Below are positions 35,104 to 43,589 of a stretch of DNA of 64,000 bases, in pieces. The translations under genes were made by a program, and so were the position numbers. Origin of the DNA: Phytohabitans aurantiacus (GTDB taxonomy: Bacteria > Actinomycetota > Actinomycetes > Mycobacteriales > Micromonosporaceae); the NCBI RefSeq assembly GCF_027923225.1, contig NZ_BSDI01000017.1, forward strand, positions 155,904 to 219,903, given 5' to 3'. How positions within the stretch are numbered: the stretch's first letter is position 1; the number at the start of each line of letters is the position of its first letter. The notes beneath the pieces were generated by a model, which made no database searches, was not told the DNA's origin, and saw nothing but the letters and a program-made list of their open reading frames with translations.

Positions 35104-35655
35104 ATGAGCGACGACGAGAACTGGACGGGCGGCTTCTACGAACTCTGTCTCATCTTCGGCGCCGCCGACGACCACAGGCTGGACCGGGCCGTGCGATCGC
35201 TGTGGCGCGCCGCCGGCATCCAGCATTGCCGCCCGCGGTCGGCCCCAACTGATCTAACGCCCGGCGTGGCCGCATTGCATGAGCATGGGCATCTGCGCGG
35301 GACGTTGACCGTGCCGTCCGGTGACCGGGTGGTATGCGGTGCATTGTCGTTCCGGTACGAGGGCATCGACAGCCTGGAGCTTTACCTGCCGCTGGGCGCG
35401 CTGGCGCGAGTCGACCACAGGATAGGCGGCTATCCCTTCGACGAACGCAGCGGCGTCGAGTCACTGGCGTGGCGGGCCCCGCTGGACCGTTGGCTCGCCG
35501 ATGTGGCCGTCGCCGTACACGCCGACGTCCCGTTCCAACGTGCCCTGATCGGTTTCGAAATCGACCAGGACACCGACATCACCGGGGACCGGAGGTTCGC
35601 CGCCGTGCTGCTGCCCGATCCCGAAGGCATCCACTTCCGTCCGGCCACCGCCTGA
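35104..35655 (+). CDS. Hypothetical protein
   Basis: 183 residues from ATG 35104 (MSDDENWTGGFYELCLIFGA). Mixed alpha/beta with FGAADDHRLDRAVRSLWRAA, GDRVVCGALSFRYEGIDSLE and LYLPLGALARVDHRIGGYPF. It reads like the immunity-type or phage-accessory proteins of actinomycetes, but I recognise no family. Normal codon bias, complete in appearance. Confidence 0.6.
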   Translation: MSDDENWTGGFYELCLIFGAADDHRLDRAVRSLWRAAGIQHCRPRSAPTDLTPGVAALHEHGHLRGTLTVPSGDRVVCGALSFRYEGIDSLELYLPLGALARVDHRIGGYPFDERSGVESLAWRAPLDRWLADVAVAVHADVPFQRALIGFEIDQDTDITGDRRFAAVLLPDPEGIHFRPATA

Positions 35656-35871
35656 CATCGGGCGATGGCCGCCAGGTCCTTGGGTTGAGCAGCCAGCGAC
35701 GTGTCCAGCCACCGCAAACACGGTCTCGTCAACACACGCCTCTGCCGATGTGCGTGCCTTACAGGATCTGGCCACCCGCTGTGGTATGCGTCGGAACGGG
35801 GCCCGAATGCACATGACGTTATCGCCTCTGGCCTACTCGTATAACCGCCAGGTACGGCGGGTTGGAGCCAG

Positions 35872-36393
35872 TCAAGCAGGACGGCTCCACCCATCAAGCA
35901 GAACGGCGCCGCCTTCGAAGCGGGAAAGGCGGACCAACACTGCCGAAGCATCAGCGAAGACTATGATCAGGTTATTGCGCATCGGGCCCCGGCTGGGAGT
36001 TCGACCCACGTATCTGACGTCCGGGCGAGGGAATTCGGCCCCGATGGTCAGGCGACGGCAAAGAATCAGTTCCTCGCACTGCAGAAATACGATGCGTGCG
36101 GTCGTGGCAGCCAGGATGCCGTGCGCGACCGCCGGGTTGAGGCGGGACGCGATTCCTTCGCCTTCTTTCGTGAGTATACGATCGGCACCGTGGTCGGCGG
36201 CCTGCGCTACTACGTCGGCGACAATGCCTGCCACGACACCATAGGCGACCTCGACGCCATCCGCGATGCCGCCCGTGAGTGCGCTGAACATCCTGCGCCG
36301 TAGGAAGCCCACCTTCCAGTACGTATGTGCAGTGAGGAGCATCTCGCCCGGGTGCAGAAGATGTGCACCCTTGCGGAGGGTTCGCCTCGTCAT
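35872..36393 (-). CDS. Hypothetical PH/GRAM-like protein
   Basis: 173 residues from ATG 36393 (MTRRTLRKGAHLLHPGEMLL). After LHPGEMLL, a hydrophobic helical segment (ALTGGIADGVEVAYGVVAGI) is followed by a strand-rich part (GILAATTARIVFLQCEELIL, NNLIIVFADASAVLVRLSRF). The pattern 'L-x-x-G-E-x-x-L' with later 'T-x-x-R-I-V-F' strands is typical of bacterial PH-domain or YdaS-like proteins. The function is unknown. Confidence 0.55.
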   Translation of the reverse strand: MTRRTLRKGAHLLHPGEMLLTAHTYWKVGFLRRRMFSALTGGIADGVEVAYGVVAGIVADVVAQAADHGADRILTKEGEGIASRLNPAVAHGILAATTARIVFLQCEELILCRRLTIGAEFPRPDVRYVGRTPSRGPMRNNLIIVFADASAVLVRLSRFEGGAVLLDGWSRPA

Positions 36394-36748
36394 GATTGTG
36401 TTAGCGGCATGCATTCCGTTCTCCGCCCGGCCGTCGCGGAAAGTCCGTGGCTCTGGTGCTGCTCACCCTAACGCGGGCTCGCGAATGGGTCGACGTGTGA
36501 GATCGCCTCCGAGGAACCTCAGGCATCCTGCGTTTCACCCCAGAGGATCACCGCTCGGGGGGCCGTAGTGTTGCGCGCCGTTCGCGATGAGTGTGTAGGC
36601 GTCGTTGTTGGTGAGGATGTGGCGTCATGAGGGAGCCCCTCCGGGCGGTGTCCGGCGGGGCTTGGTGTTCACGTTGTCGGGGACATGTGGACTGGACGTG
36701 CTCCGCTCGGGTCGGTATGGGGCTGGGTTGATCCGGGATCATGATCTG
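36394..36748. other. Intergenic region without a recognisable gene
   Basis: About 350 bp between divergent genes. No ORF with supporting features. I see no RNA or repeat. Confidence 0.35.
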
Positions 36749-37279
36749 ATGCTTGCGATCCGGATGAATGACGCTGCCGCGGCGGGGTTGGGTGTGTTGA
36801 CGGGGCCGGGGTTGTTGGTGCCGCCGGATGGGGTTGCGCCTGGGCTGCGCGCGATTGTTGCCGACGGCATTGAGGTGCGTGGCGAGGTTGTGGTGTGGAA
36901 GGGCGGCGCGCGGTGGGCGGCGCCTGCTCCTGGCAACTTTCCTGATCTGACCGGGTGGGAGTGCTTTGTTAACAGCTTCCACTTGGAGGACGTCGTCCCG
37001 GTCGAGGTCACCCTTTCCGATGACGGCGCGCCGGCCATCTCAGACGCCGATCAGACGATCCTGCTGCATCATGGCCTGGCGTTCGCGTTGGAGGTATGCC
37101 GGCTGGTGTCCGGATTGGACACTCCGATCGCGATTCGGTGTGTGGTAGCCACCAACCGCACGAACGGGACGTTCCGGTTCCACCGCATCCGCGCTGGCGA
37201 GGACTGGGTGCTGTCCGACTTGAACGCCTACAAGTCGGAGAAGGTCGTCGTGGTGGACGTGCAACCCCCATCGGACTGA
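36749..37279 (+). CDS. Hypothetical protein
   Basis: 176 residues from ATG 36749 (MLAIRMNDAAAAGLGVLTGP); the open frame extends upstream but loses coding character. Segments GIEVRGEVVVWKGGARWAAP, CFVNSFHLEDVVPVEVTLSD and VLSDLNAYKSEKVVVVDVQP fit a beta-rich globular protein. No family recognised. There is no membrane segment. Confidence 0.5.
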   Translation: MLAIRMNDAAAAGLGVLTGPGLLVPPDGVAPGLRAIVADGIEVRGEVVVWKGGARWAAPAPGNFPDLTGWECFVNSFHLEDVVPVEVTLSDDGAPAISDADQTILLHHGLAFALEVCRLVSGLDTPIAIRCVVATNRTNGTFRFHRIRAGEDWVLSDLNAYKSEKVVVVDVQPPSD

Positions 37280-37678
37280 TCCGGCCTCGTACGGTGAAGT
37301 GTGGGGCGGACGCTGGGCCGGAATTTCGGCTGGCATCGCCCGAGGGCCTGCCGGCGCTGGGCTACGCGATCGATGTGGACGTCCAGCACCAGATGGTCAC
37401 CGGGCGGTCCCGTACACCATGAGAACGTGCCATGGCCACGCGGTGGTCCGACGCTCGTGGTGTTGGACGGAACGTGGCTGCTGCCACCGCGCGTATGTGA
37501 TTGTCGTTGTGGCGTCGTCGGCCCGTAGGCAATGTATGGCCGGACCTACCTTCACCGATACGATCTTGCTCGGGCGGCGTGGTCGTCAACCGCAAACACG
37601 GCCACGCCGCTCAGTAAAGCTACTCAATTGCCGACGGTAGTGTGTCGCGAAGCGACTGCACGTAAGGGATGGCGAGCC
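37280..37678. other. Intergenic region with a CCGCAAACACGG motif
   Basis: About 400 bp without a convincing gene. It carries one of three copies of CCGCAAACACGG (near 37591) and a short stem GTCGC-GAA-GCGAC at about 37644-37656 just upstream of the next gene. Confidence 0.35.
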
Positions 37679-38178
37679 GTGACAGGCAAACGATCGGAGC
37701 AGGCGGGCGCGGGCGGAACCGGCCGGGAACCGGTCACGTTCATGGGACAGATGCTGCGGGCGATTATGCTGCGGTGGAGTGAAGAGCGTGTCCGGCTTCA
37801 CGCCGAAGTGAAGCGGACGGGCTCGGTCGACGCGAACTCTGTGGTGCGCGCTGCGTTCGATGTCGCTGTCCGGCTTCAGTTCCGCACTAACGGTGATTCA
37901 CATGAGATCGAGGGTTTCGTGCACGAGATGCGTGTGGCGTTTGGTGAGGAGGTCCCGACCGTCGAGGCTGGGTTGCTTATCCGCGCCGCGCCGCGCTCGG
38001 CGAAGACGTGCCTATCAGTGATATTGGGCTCCGCGAAGAGATCGGAGCAAAGGTGTTGACGTTGGTGGGTATTAAGGACGTTCTGTGCTGGAACGAGGCG
38101 GACGTTAGCGCGATCATCGCAAGGTCTGAGCAGCTTGCGTGTGAAAGAGGGTTCAAGCCCACGCTCGCCGCGCAGTGA
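37679..38178 (+). pseudogene. Hypothetical gene broken by a frameshift
   Basis: A GTG start at 37679 follows GTAAGGG. The first frame gives a helical protein (MGQMLRAIMLRWSEERVRLH, VNAN-like SVVRAAFDVAVRLQF, FVHEMRVAFGEEVPTVEAGL) up to LIRAA. The homologous continuation, LGEDVPISDIGLREEIGAKV, LTLVGIKDVLCWNEADVSAI and GFKPTLAAQ, is in a different frame. The shift falls in the repeat GCGCCGCGC near 37990, a likely slip site. Total length is 500 bp, not a multiple of three. The family is unknown. It could be one base from functional. Confidence 0.6.
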
Positions 38179-38478
38179 CGGCTGCCGCGCCCTCAGCCAG
38201 GAAGGGATGCGCGCGGGCCGGTGCCCTAAATGCCGCCCTCACGGCATGGGGGCCATATCGCCGTCCGCCACTAGATCATGTCAAGCCGAGAGTCTCTGGG
38301 ATCTGTTCGGCTCTCTCGGTCAGGTTGCGGTCTTGCGGTGTCGCGGTGATTGACCAGCCTCGTTGCTGGAAGCTGTTGCGCAGGTGTACGCAACGGCCGC
38401 GAGGTCTGCTAATAGTGATCTAACATGCCGAGAACAGTGAGTCTCAGTGAAAAATATGTTGTGGTGACGGGCCCGAGT
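38179..38478. other. Intergenic region, nothing recognised
   Basis: About 300 bp between convergent genes with somewhat lower GC than the neighbours. No gene, RNA or repeat stands out. Confidence 0.35.
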
Positions 38479-39018
38479 CTATGGAACAGAGTTGATGCTG
38501 TTCAGCAGGCGGCGGATGTCTTTGCGGGACTGGATTCGCACGAACGTCAGGTGGCGCCAGCGGGGGTCGTTGGCCATGGCCAGGTATCGATCCCGGTAGA
38601 CCGAGTGCCGGTGCCAGGCCCATAGGATGACGGACTCGTTCGGGTCTCTGGTGAACAGGTTGCGCCACCGTTCGCGATTGCCGTTCCACAGCTCGGCTCG
38701 AAACGCGACCCGGCGAACGGTGCGCGAGATGACCTGGCGCATGACCTTGTGCCGTGGCAGGTCGAGTACGACCACGGTGTCGGCACGTGCCCAGACCAGG
38801 TCTCGGACTGCCGAGTAGTTGCCGTCCACGACCCATCTGCTGCTCGCGGTGGCTGCGTCGACGCGCGTCCGGAACTCGTCGGTGGGGATTGGTTGCCAGT
38901 TGCGCTGGTGATGGATGGCGTCGAGTTCGACGTAGGGAACGCCCAGGCGGGCGGCGATGGCTCTGGCCAGCGTGGACTTGCCCGAGCCGGAGTTACCGAC
39001 AATCGAAACACGCATCAT
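38479..39018 (-). CDS. P-loop nucleotide kinase-like ('topology modulation'-type) protein
   Basis: 179 residues starting MMRVSIVGNSGSGKSTLARA, a Walker A P-loop. LGVPYVELDAIHHQRNWQPI is the substrate-binding region typical of FlaR/topology-modulation-type small kinases. WVVDGNYSAVRDLVWARADT and VVVLDLPRHKVMRQVISRTV supply Walker B and the Arg-rich lid. It probably phosphorylates a small nucleotide-like substrate. Not experimentally defined in this family. Confidence 0.8.
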   Translation of the reverse strand: MMRVSIVGNSGSGKSTLARAIAARLGVPYVELDAIHHQRNWQPIPTDEFRTRVDAATASSRWVVDGNYSAVRDLVWARADTVVVLDLPRHKVMRQVISRTVRRVAFRAELWNGNRERWRNLFTRDPNESVILWAWHRHSVYRDRYLAMANDPRWRHLTFVRIQSRKDIRRLLNSINSVP

Positions 39019-39194
39019 GACCGGTCAAGGGTAGCGACGGGTGCGGCTGCGGGACGACGGCCGCCACCCAACCAGCAACCGCGGAGGGAGCAACGCAGCG
39101 GCATGGGGCTCCAGATGTCCACCCTGGCCGTGTCGACTCCGCGACCGCAACGTCCTGAAATGCCGAAGATAGTGCGTTTCTGGCGCAGGCCGGG

Positions 39195-39547
39195 TTATGC
39201 GTTCTCTGCCCTGAGCTCTCGCGCGAGGGCGGTCACCTGGTCTACCTGTTCGGTGGTGAGATGCGTGGCTGCGGCCACGAGGCTGGCAATCTCCTGAATG
39301 GCTGCGTAATGGCTGGTCTGTTCGGGTCGTGTTCCGAAGGTAGACCTGCGATGACCAGTAGGTCGGCAACCGACATCGCGAGCGCCGGAGCGATGTCCTG
39401 CAGGATCTCGGCTGTGGGTGCGACCGCACCTGCGACGAGCTGCCTGATTGTCGACTCGGCTCGCCCGGATGCGCGGCTGAGGACCCTCGCCGTGAGCCTG
39501 CGGTTGGTCATAAGGCCGGTCAAGATCTCTGCAAAGTCCCGTCGCAT
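39195..39547 (-). pseudogene. XRE-type HTH regulator with a frameshift near its middle
   Basis: From ATG 39547 the HTH domain is complete: FAEILTGLMTNRRLTARVLS, RASGRAESTIRQLVAGAVAP, TAEILQDIAPALAMSVADLL and VIAGLP. After GLPSE the annotated frame turns into Arg/Pro-rich sequence, while the neighbouring frame carries a good helical end, HYAAIQEIASLVAAATHLTT and EQVDQVTALARELRAENA, to a TAA at 39195. A single indel near 39340 separates them. A shortened copy lies at 93-239. If the shift is real the product still contains the whole DNA-binding domain. Confidence 0.6.
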
Positions 39548-39559
39548 CGGAGCCCGCTA

Positions 39560-39569
39560 CCGGTACCGG
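39560..39569. promoter_or_regulatory. Palindrome CCGGTACCGG upstream of the XRE gene
   Basis: Same 10-bp palindrome, at the same distance from the ATG (13 bp), as in the copy at 252-261. Likely an operator for the HTH protein itself. Confidence 0.45.
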
Positions 39570-39621
39570 CGACGGGCTAGGAACTCGCTGTCGTGCCGAG
39601 GCGAGTGCGTCGTCTGCTTAC

Positions 39622-40671
39622 TCAACCTGCCCGATCCGCAGTGATCTGGGCCGTGTTTTCACTGCCGGGATACTCCGCGTGGAGGTCGCCGTCGAACAGG
39701 CGCCAGCAGAAGTCGTTCATCCGGGCGGCGGCGGGGGCATGTCTGGCGATGATCTCCGCCACGGGCGGCGGCACGTTCGGTGGGATGTCGCCGGTCGCGC
39801 ATCGGCGCACAAACCGGTTGCGGGCGACGGGACTACTGTCGGCCAGCACGGATACCCCGCATACCGAGGTGACCAGCCAGTTCACCAGCCGCATCGAAGC
39901 GTAGTCGCCATCGTGACCGACGTTGCGGGCGGTGAAGTCGCGTTCGGCGTCCGACAGGTCGAAGCGCGGCGAGGTGGCGAGCCCGAAGTCGACCAGGTAG
40001 AGCCGGTCGTCGTCGGCCCGGATGTTGCCGAAGTGTCCGTCCAAGTGCAGCACCTCGCGGTGACGCAGGAACGCCACTATCTCGAACAGTTGCCGCTCGA
40101 CCGTCGCGGCTGTGCCGACCGGGTCGCTCAGCCAGCGAGGCAGCCCGTCGGGGAGATGTTCGAGAAACAGCACCAGGCTCGTAGTGGCGCCCGCCAGCGC
40201 TTCGAACCGGGCACGCACAGCGTGGTTACCACCGAACTGGGCGAGGACGGCGTCGATGTCGAGGTGCTCGGCGGCGACCGGCGGGCGGCCGGGCAGCACC
40301 CGCCAGTGGTGTAGGAGTGGGAACGATTCCGCCTCCCCGGCCAGGACGCCCTCCGTGATGCTCTGGTTCGCAGCCAGCTCGCGCCACGCGCCGAAGCCCG
40401 GGCCGGGCAGGCGGTACATGCCGTATTGCCAACGGGCCGGCAGGCCGAACAGGTTCGCTGTGCTGTGCGGATGAGCCAGTTCCCGGTCGGTGATCGGGAC
40501 CCGCTTGACGAACACGGGCACGCCGTCGACGTCGGCGATCGAGGAGCTGCCGCCCACGCCCACGCCGTTGAGTGATGCGGCCTGCAACAACGCCGTCAGT
40601 TCGCCGTCGGTGCAGGCGGCCAACGACGCCGCGACGCGTTCATGGCGGGAACGCCGGGTGCGGAGCATCGC
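39622..40671 (-). CDS. Protein-kinase-fold protein (lipopolysaccharide/small-molecule kinase-like)
   Basis: 349 residues from ATG 40671 (MLRTRRSRHERV). Kinase features: PVFVKRVP (ATP-binding Lys), EVLHLDGHFGNIRADDDRLY (catalytic loop H-x-D-x-x-x-x-N) and LVDFGLA (DFG Mg-binding). The N-lobe glycine loop is VGVGGSSS. There is no extra domain or membrane helix. It belongs with bacterial eukaryotic-like or aminoglycoside-phosphotransferase-like kinases. The substrate is unknown. A direct repeat and an intron remnant follow just upstream of its start. Confidence 0.75.
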   Translation of the reverse strand, partial: AMLRTRRSRHERVAASLAACTDGELTALLQAASLNGVGVGGSSSIADVDGVPVFVKRVPITDRELAHPHSTANLFGLPARWQYGMYRLPGPGFGAWRELAANQSITEGVLAGEAESFPLLHHWRVLPGRPPVAAEHLDIDAVLAQFGGNHAVRARFEALAGATTSLVLFLEHLPDGLPRWLSDPVGTAATVERQLFEIVAFLRHREVLHLDGHFGNIRADDDRLYLVDFGLATSPRFDLSDAERDFTARNVGHDGDYASMRLVNWLVTSVCGVSVLADSSPVARNRFVRRCATGDIPPNVPPPVAEIIARHAPAAARMNDFCWRLFDGDLHAEYPGSENTAQITADRAG

Positions 40672-40741
40672 TGCATCATGCCATCGAGCGACAGCCCCTT
40701 GACGACACGGCGCCGAGCGGCTCCATCGGCGGGCATCAGTG

Positions 40742-40790
40742 ATGTGCCTGAATGCGAATGTGCCTGAATGCGACGGTGACGGTGACGGTG
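40742..40790. repeat. Tandem repeats next to the group II intron remnant
   Basis: A perfect 16-bp tandem duplication, ATGTGCCTGAATGCGA twice (40742-40757 and 40758-40773), is followed directly by CGGTGA repeated (40774-40790). It lies about 50-100 bp before the first recognisable maturase sequence, and may mark the junction of the deletion that removed most of the intron. Confidence 0.6.
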
Positions 40791-40839
40791 CCGAAAGGCG
40801 GTGACTGCCATGACCGTCGCTGGCTGCGCCGCGATCGCG

Positions 40840-41160
40840 GCAGGAAGCCACTGGTCGCCCGCTTCGGCGGGATCCCGCTGCGACGCGAACGCCACGCGGT
40901 CCTCACCGACCTGGCACCGGTCATGGCCAGAACGAGCTGATCCACAGGTTCCTGGCCGACTGCTGCGAGATCTGCGACTCACGGAACCAGATCGAAGTGC
41001 ACCACATCCGCAAGCTCGCCGACCTCAACCGCCACGACCGGCCCGACAGGCCGGCATGGGCTCACCTCATGGCAAAGCGGCGCCGCAAGCCCATCGTCAT
41101 CTGCCGCCCTTGCCACAAGGACATCCACGCGGGCCGCCCAAACGCACCCACCCGGAATTG
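40840..41160 (+). pseudogene. Group II intron maturase C-terminal remnant (HNH endonuclease part)
   Basis: KPLVARFGGIPLRRERHAVL with TDLAPV is the D-domain end of a group II intron reverse transcriptase. After a frameshift near 40930 it continues as ELIHRFLADCCEICDSRNQI, EVHHIRKLADLNRHDRPDRP and VICRPCHKDIHAGRP, which is the zinc-binding HNH domain (CxxC...HH...CxxC...H). The reverse transcriptase domain is absent. A matching domain V RNA follows, confirming the assignment. Confidence 0.85.
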
Positions 41161-41169
41161 ACCACTGGA

Positions 41170-41203
41170 GAGCCGTGTGTCGCGAAAGTGACCAGCACAG
41201 TTC
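41170..41203 (+). ncRNA. Group II intron domain V
   Basis: This 34-nt segment begins GAGCCGTGTGTCGCGAAAG and ends AGCACAGTTC. It matches the group II domain V consensus: conserved GAGCCG start, GNRA-type GAAA loop closed by GTCGC/GTGAC, an internal bulge and a GTTC end. One stem pair (C-A instead of C-G) is broken. It sits 10 bp after the HNH domain stop, as in intact introns. Confidence 0.8.
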
Positions 41204-41396
41204 GGGAAGAGACCGACGGAAAGGACCCACCAACGGCACCTCGCCGGCGGTCGACTTCACTCTGAAGGGGCGGCGGCGCAGCAATGCGCCGCTGCTACCC
41301 GGCATGAGCGCACGTGCCGGGGGCTGTCCCACCTGCGAAAGTGGCTGCTCTACCATGAGCGGCAACCTTCATCGCGGGATGACGCTGGAAGTGGCC

Positions 41397-41819
41397 ATGC
41401 CCCGCCGGGCTCCGGGTGAGATCAGGTCTCAGCTACCTCGGCGACGCCGATACGGTCGCCCACCCTTGATCCGTGGATTATCTGCCTCAGCCAACCGCCA
41501 GTTGGCCTCCTTCGAGCGCGCCAATGGACTCCACCAGGGGGAGGTGGCACATGCGTTCCGTCGATGGGCGCTGAGCGGGCGGCGGCGGTCCGTCGTTACC
41601 GACAACCGGTGCTATGACGTCTACCCCGAGAACTGGCGTGCTGGTGACTTCCACGTGCGTACCTTGCTGGAGTTCGCCATGTGGGCGCTTCGGCGCAAAG
41701 CAAGGCGCGAGTTCCGCGACGCGCTTCGACCTCTCGATGACAAATATCTGAGGCGCACGGTCAACAACCCGTTTGCCCGGCAGGACCTTCATTGGTGGCT
41801 GCGCCGTATAGAACTGTGA
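41397..41819 (+). CDS. Hypothetical basic protein
   Basis: 140 residues from ATG 41397 (MPRRAPGEIRSQLPRRRRYG). Arg-rich start, then SANRQLASFERANGLHQGEV, AHAFRRWALSGRRRSVVTDN and RRKARREFRDALRPLDDKYL. The basic, helical character suggests nucleic-acid binding, but no family is recognised. It directly follows the group II intron remnant, so it may be the interrupted or flanking host gene. Confidence 0.5.
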   Translation: MPRRAPGEIRSQLPRRRRYGRPPLIRGLSASANRQLASFERANGLHQGEVAHAFRRWALSGRRRSVVTDNRCYDVYPENWRAGDFHVRTLLEFAMWALRRKARREFRDALRPLDDKYLRRTVNNPFARQDLHWWLRRIEL

Positions 41820-42271
41820 CCGCTCAGATCGAGCGGAGGCGCACTCATCTGCCGCCGATAATGTGGTGTCGGTTCTGGGCGGCCGAGAGGGCTGCCACAT
41901 CCGCGGTGCCTTGATCGAGTGAGGCTGGGTGCGTCGTCCTTCAGCGGGATCGTTGTGATCCATCACCACGGCACGGCATGGGAGCGGCGGGTCGCCCTGA
42001 ATGGCGCTGCGATGGCGTCGGACCGCACCAGGCTGCTGGCCAACCCCTGCTTCCTGAGCTGTCCGCCGAGACGGTCGTGCTCCACCCAGTTGGCCGGCGC
42101 CGTCATGCCCGCTGACCCGGGCCGGAGTCGCTCGACCCTGACCGACTCAGGGCGCTGGCCAGCATGTACCTGGGCGGCTTTGGCGACGGCCGGCTCTCCC
42201 TGGGGCGCCTCGCCTACATCCAGGAGGTGTGCTCGGCGCCCTGAACGACCCGTACATGAGCTTCGTCTGTC
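41820..42271. other. Gene-poor stretch with possible enzyme scraps
   Basis: About 450 bp. Short coding-like pieces appear in different frames on the plus strand (LSAETVVLHPVG; MYLGGFGDGRLSLGRLAYIQ; NDPYMSF), suggesting an eroded gene that I cannot name. No intact ORF. Confidence 0.3.
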
Positions 42272-42517
42272 CTACAAGGCCTTGTAGTTTGCCCAGAGCC
42301 TGTCGAAGATGGGGCGCACGGTTCGCCGTTGCTCAGCGGTCAAGCTGACGTCTTCCTCCTCCAGCCGGTCGAGGAGCTCCTGCCACACCATCTCCGCGTC
42401 GTCGAATGGCATGTGCTCGTCGTGCTTCCACGTGTCGAAGGAAGAATCGATTCCTTCGAACCAGCCTTTTTCGCCCTCACCGTCGTTCCACGGGAAGGTC
42501 GGAAGCTTCTCCGTCAC
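42272..42517 (-). CDS. Small acidic hypothetical protein
   Basis: An 81-residue acidic protein: MTEKLPTFPWNDGEGEKGWF, GIDSSFDTWKHDEHMPFDDA and VSLTAEQRRTVRPIFDRLWA. The MT start and Trp-rich acidic body resemble small immunity or anti-toxin-type proteins, but there is no toxin nearby. Well-formed codons support a real gene. Confidence 0.55.
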   Translation of the reverse strand: MTEKLPTFPWNDGEGEKGWFEGIDSSFDTWKHDEHMPFDDAEMVWQELLDRLEEEDVSLTAEQRRTVRPIFDRLWANYKAL

Positions 42518-42693
42518 GGACGGAGTGTATGCAGGACGGCCACGTCGACGAAGTCCGACGAAACCGGCCGCGTGCCCACTGCCTAGGAACGCGCGCGAGC
42601 GCGCGTAGCGGGGCGGAGTCCGCGGCCCTTCGATGAGTTTTCGTGCTGGGATCGGTCATAGGGTTGAAGGCCGAAACCAAGGAGATGTTGATC

Positions 42694-43371
42694 ATGGCTA
42701 TTCCACCCGTTGTCGACTACACGACCTGGCGCGAGGAGCTGGACAAGTTGCGCGCCCGAGAGAAAGCGGCCACCCGGGAGCTCGACGCGATCGCGGCGCA
42801 GCGGCGACGGCTCCCCATGGTGCGGATGCCCGACTACACCCTGGTCGGCGCCGAAGGACCGGTCCGGCTCGTCGACATTTTCGACGGCAAGTCGCAGTTG
42901 ATCGTCTACAACCACATGTGGGAGCCGGACGCTGAGTGGCAGTGTGGCGGCTGCACCAGCTTCACCTCCTCGTTCACCCGGCTGGGCTTCCTCGACAACT
43001 ACGACGCACGGTTCGTGATCGTCACCCAGGGGCCGATCGAGGCGGCCCTGGACTACGCCAAGCGGGTCGGCAACACGATGACGTGGTACTCCACCGCCGA
43101 CAGCCCGTTCGGCGCCGACGTCGACGCGCCGCCCGGCGGCGGGTTCGCGATGAACGTGTTTCTGCGGGACGGCGAAACGGTCTACCGCACCTGGCACACC
43201 ATCGGCCGCGGGGTTGAACAGTTCACATACACGTTCGCCCTGGCCGACGTCTTGCCCTATGGCCGGCAGGAGCAGTGGCAGGACTCGCCAGAAGGCTGGC
43301 CAAAGAAGCCCACGTACAGCGGCTGGCTCGACTCACCCGATGTCGCGCGGTTGTACGGTCCCGCCACCTGA
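42694..43371 (+). CDS. DUF899 (thioredoxin-like) family protein
   Basis: 225 residues from ATG 42694 with AAGGAG nine bases upstream. TTWREELDKLRAREKAATRE, LPMVRMPDYTL and LIVYNHMWEPDAEWQCGGCT with the C-GGC pair, then WYSTADSPFGADVDAPPGGG and VYRTWHTIGRGVEQF, match DUF899, a thioredoxin-fold family. The function is unproven; members are proposed to be redox proteins. It is monocistronic and is followed by a pair of palindromic decamers. Confidence 0.8.
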   Translation: MAIPPVVDYTTWREELDKLRAREKAATRELDAIAAQRRRLPMVRMPDYTLVGAEGPVRLVDIFDGKSQLIVYNHMWEPDAEWQCGGCTSFTSSFTRLGFLDNYDARFVIVTQGPIEAALDYAKRVGNTMTWYSTADSPFGADVDAPPGGGFAMNVFLRDGETVYRTWHTIGRGVEQFTYTFALADVLPYGRQEQWQDSPEGWPKKPTYSGWLDSPDVARLYGPAT

Positions 43372-43379
43372 ACCTTCCG

Positions 43380-43410
43380 CGCCCGGGCGTGCCTGCGCGC
43401 CGCCCGGGCG
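43380..43410 (+). terminator. Paired palindromes CGCCCGGGCG (possible terminator)
   Basis: The 10-bp palindrome CGCCCGGGCG occurs twice, at 43380-43389 and 43401-43410, starting 8 bp after the DUF899 stop. The two copies can pair with each other or alone to form GC-rich stems. There is no T tract. Confidence 0.4.
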
Positions 43411-43589
43411 GACCAGGTTGGCATGGATCCGACGCACCCAACAACCCTTGCACCCGGTGCGCGGCACGCTGTGCGGGCGGCGCCGAACTCCCCGATGGTC
43501 AGGGCCGTTTGCCGGTGATGCGTTCGACGTCGTACGGATAAACGGGGGTGCACAGGTCTGCGTACTGAACGATGAGGTTGAGACTCGAG

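Noticed and set aside
37639..37660. Possible second group II intron domain V
   Set aside because: There is a GTCGC-GAA-GCGAC stem but no GAGC start, GTTC end or GNRA loop; only a simple hairpin.
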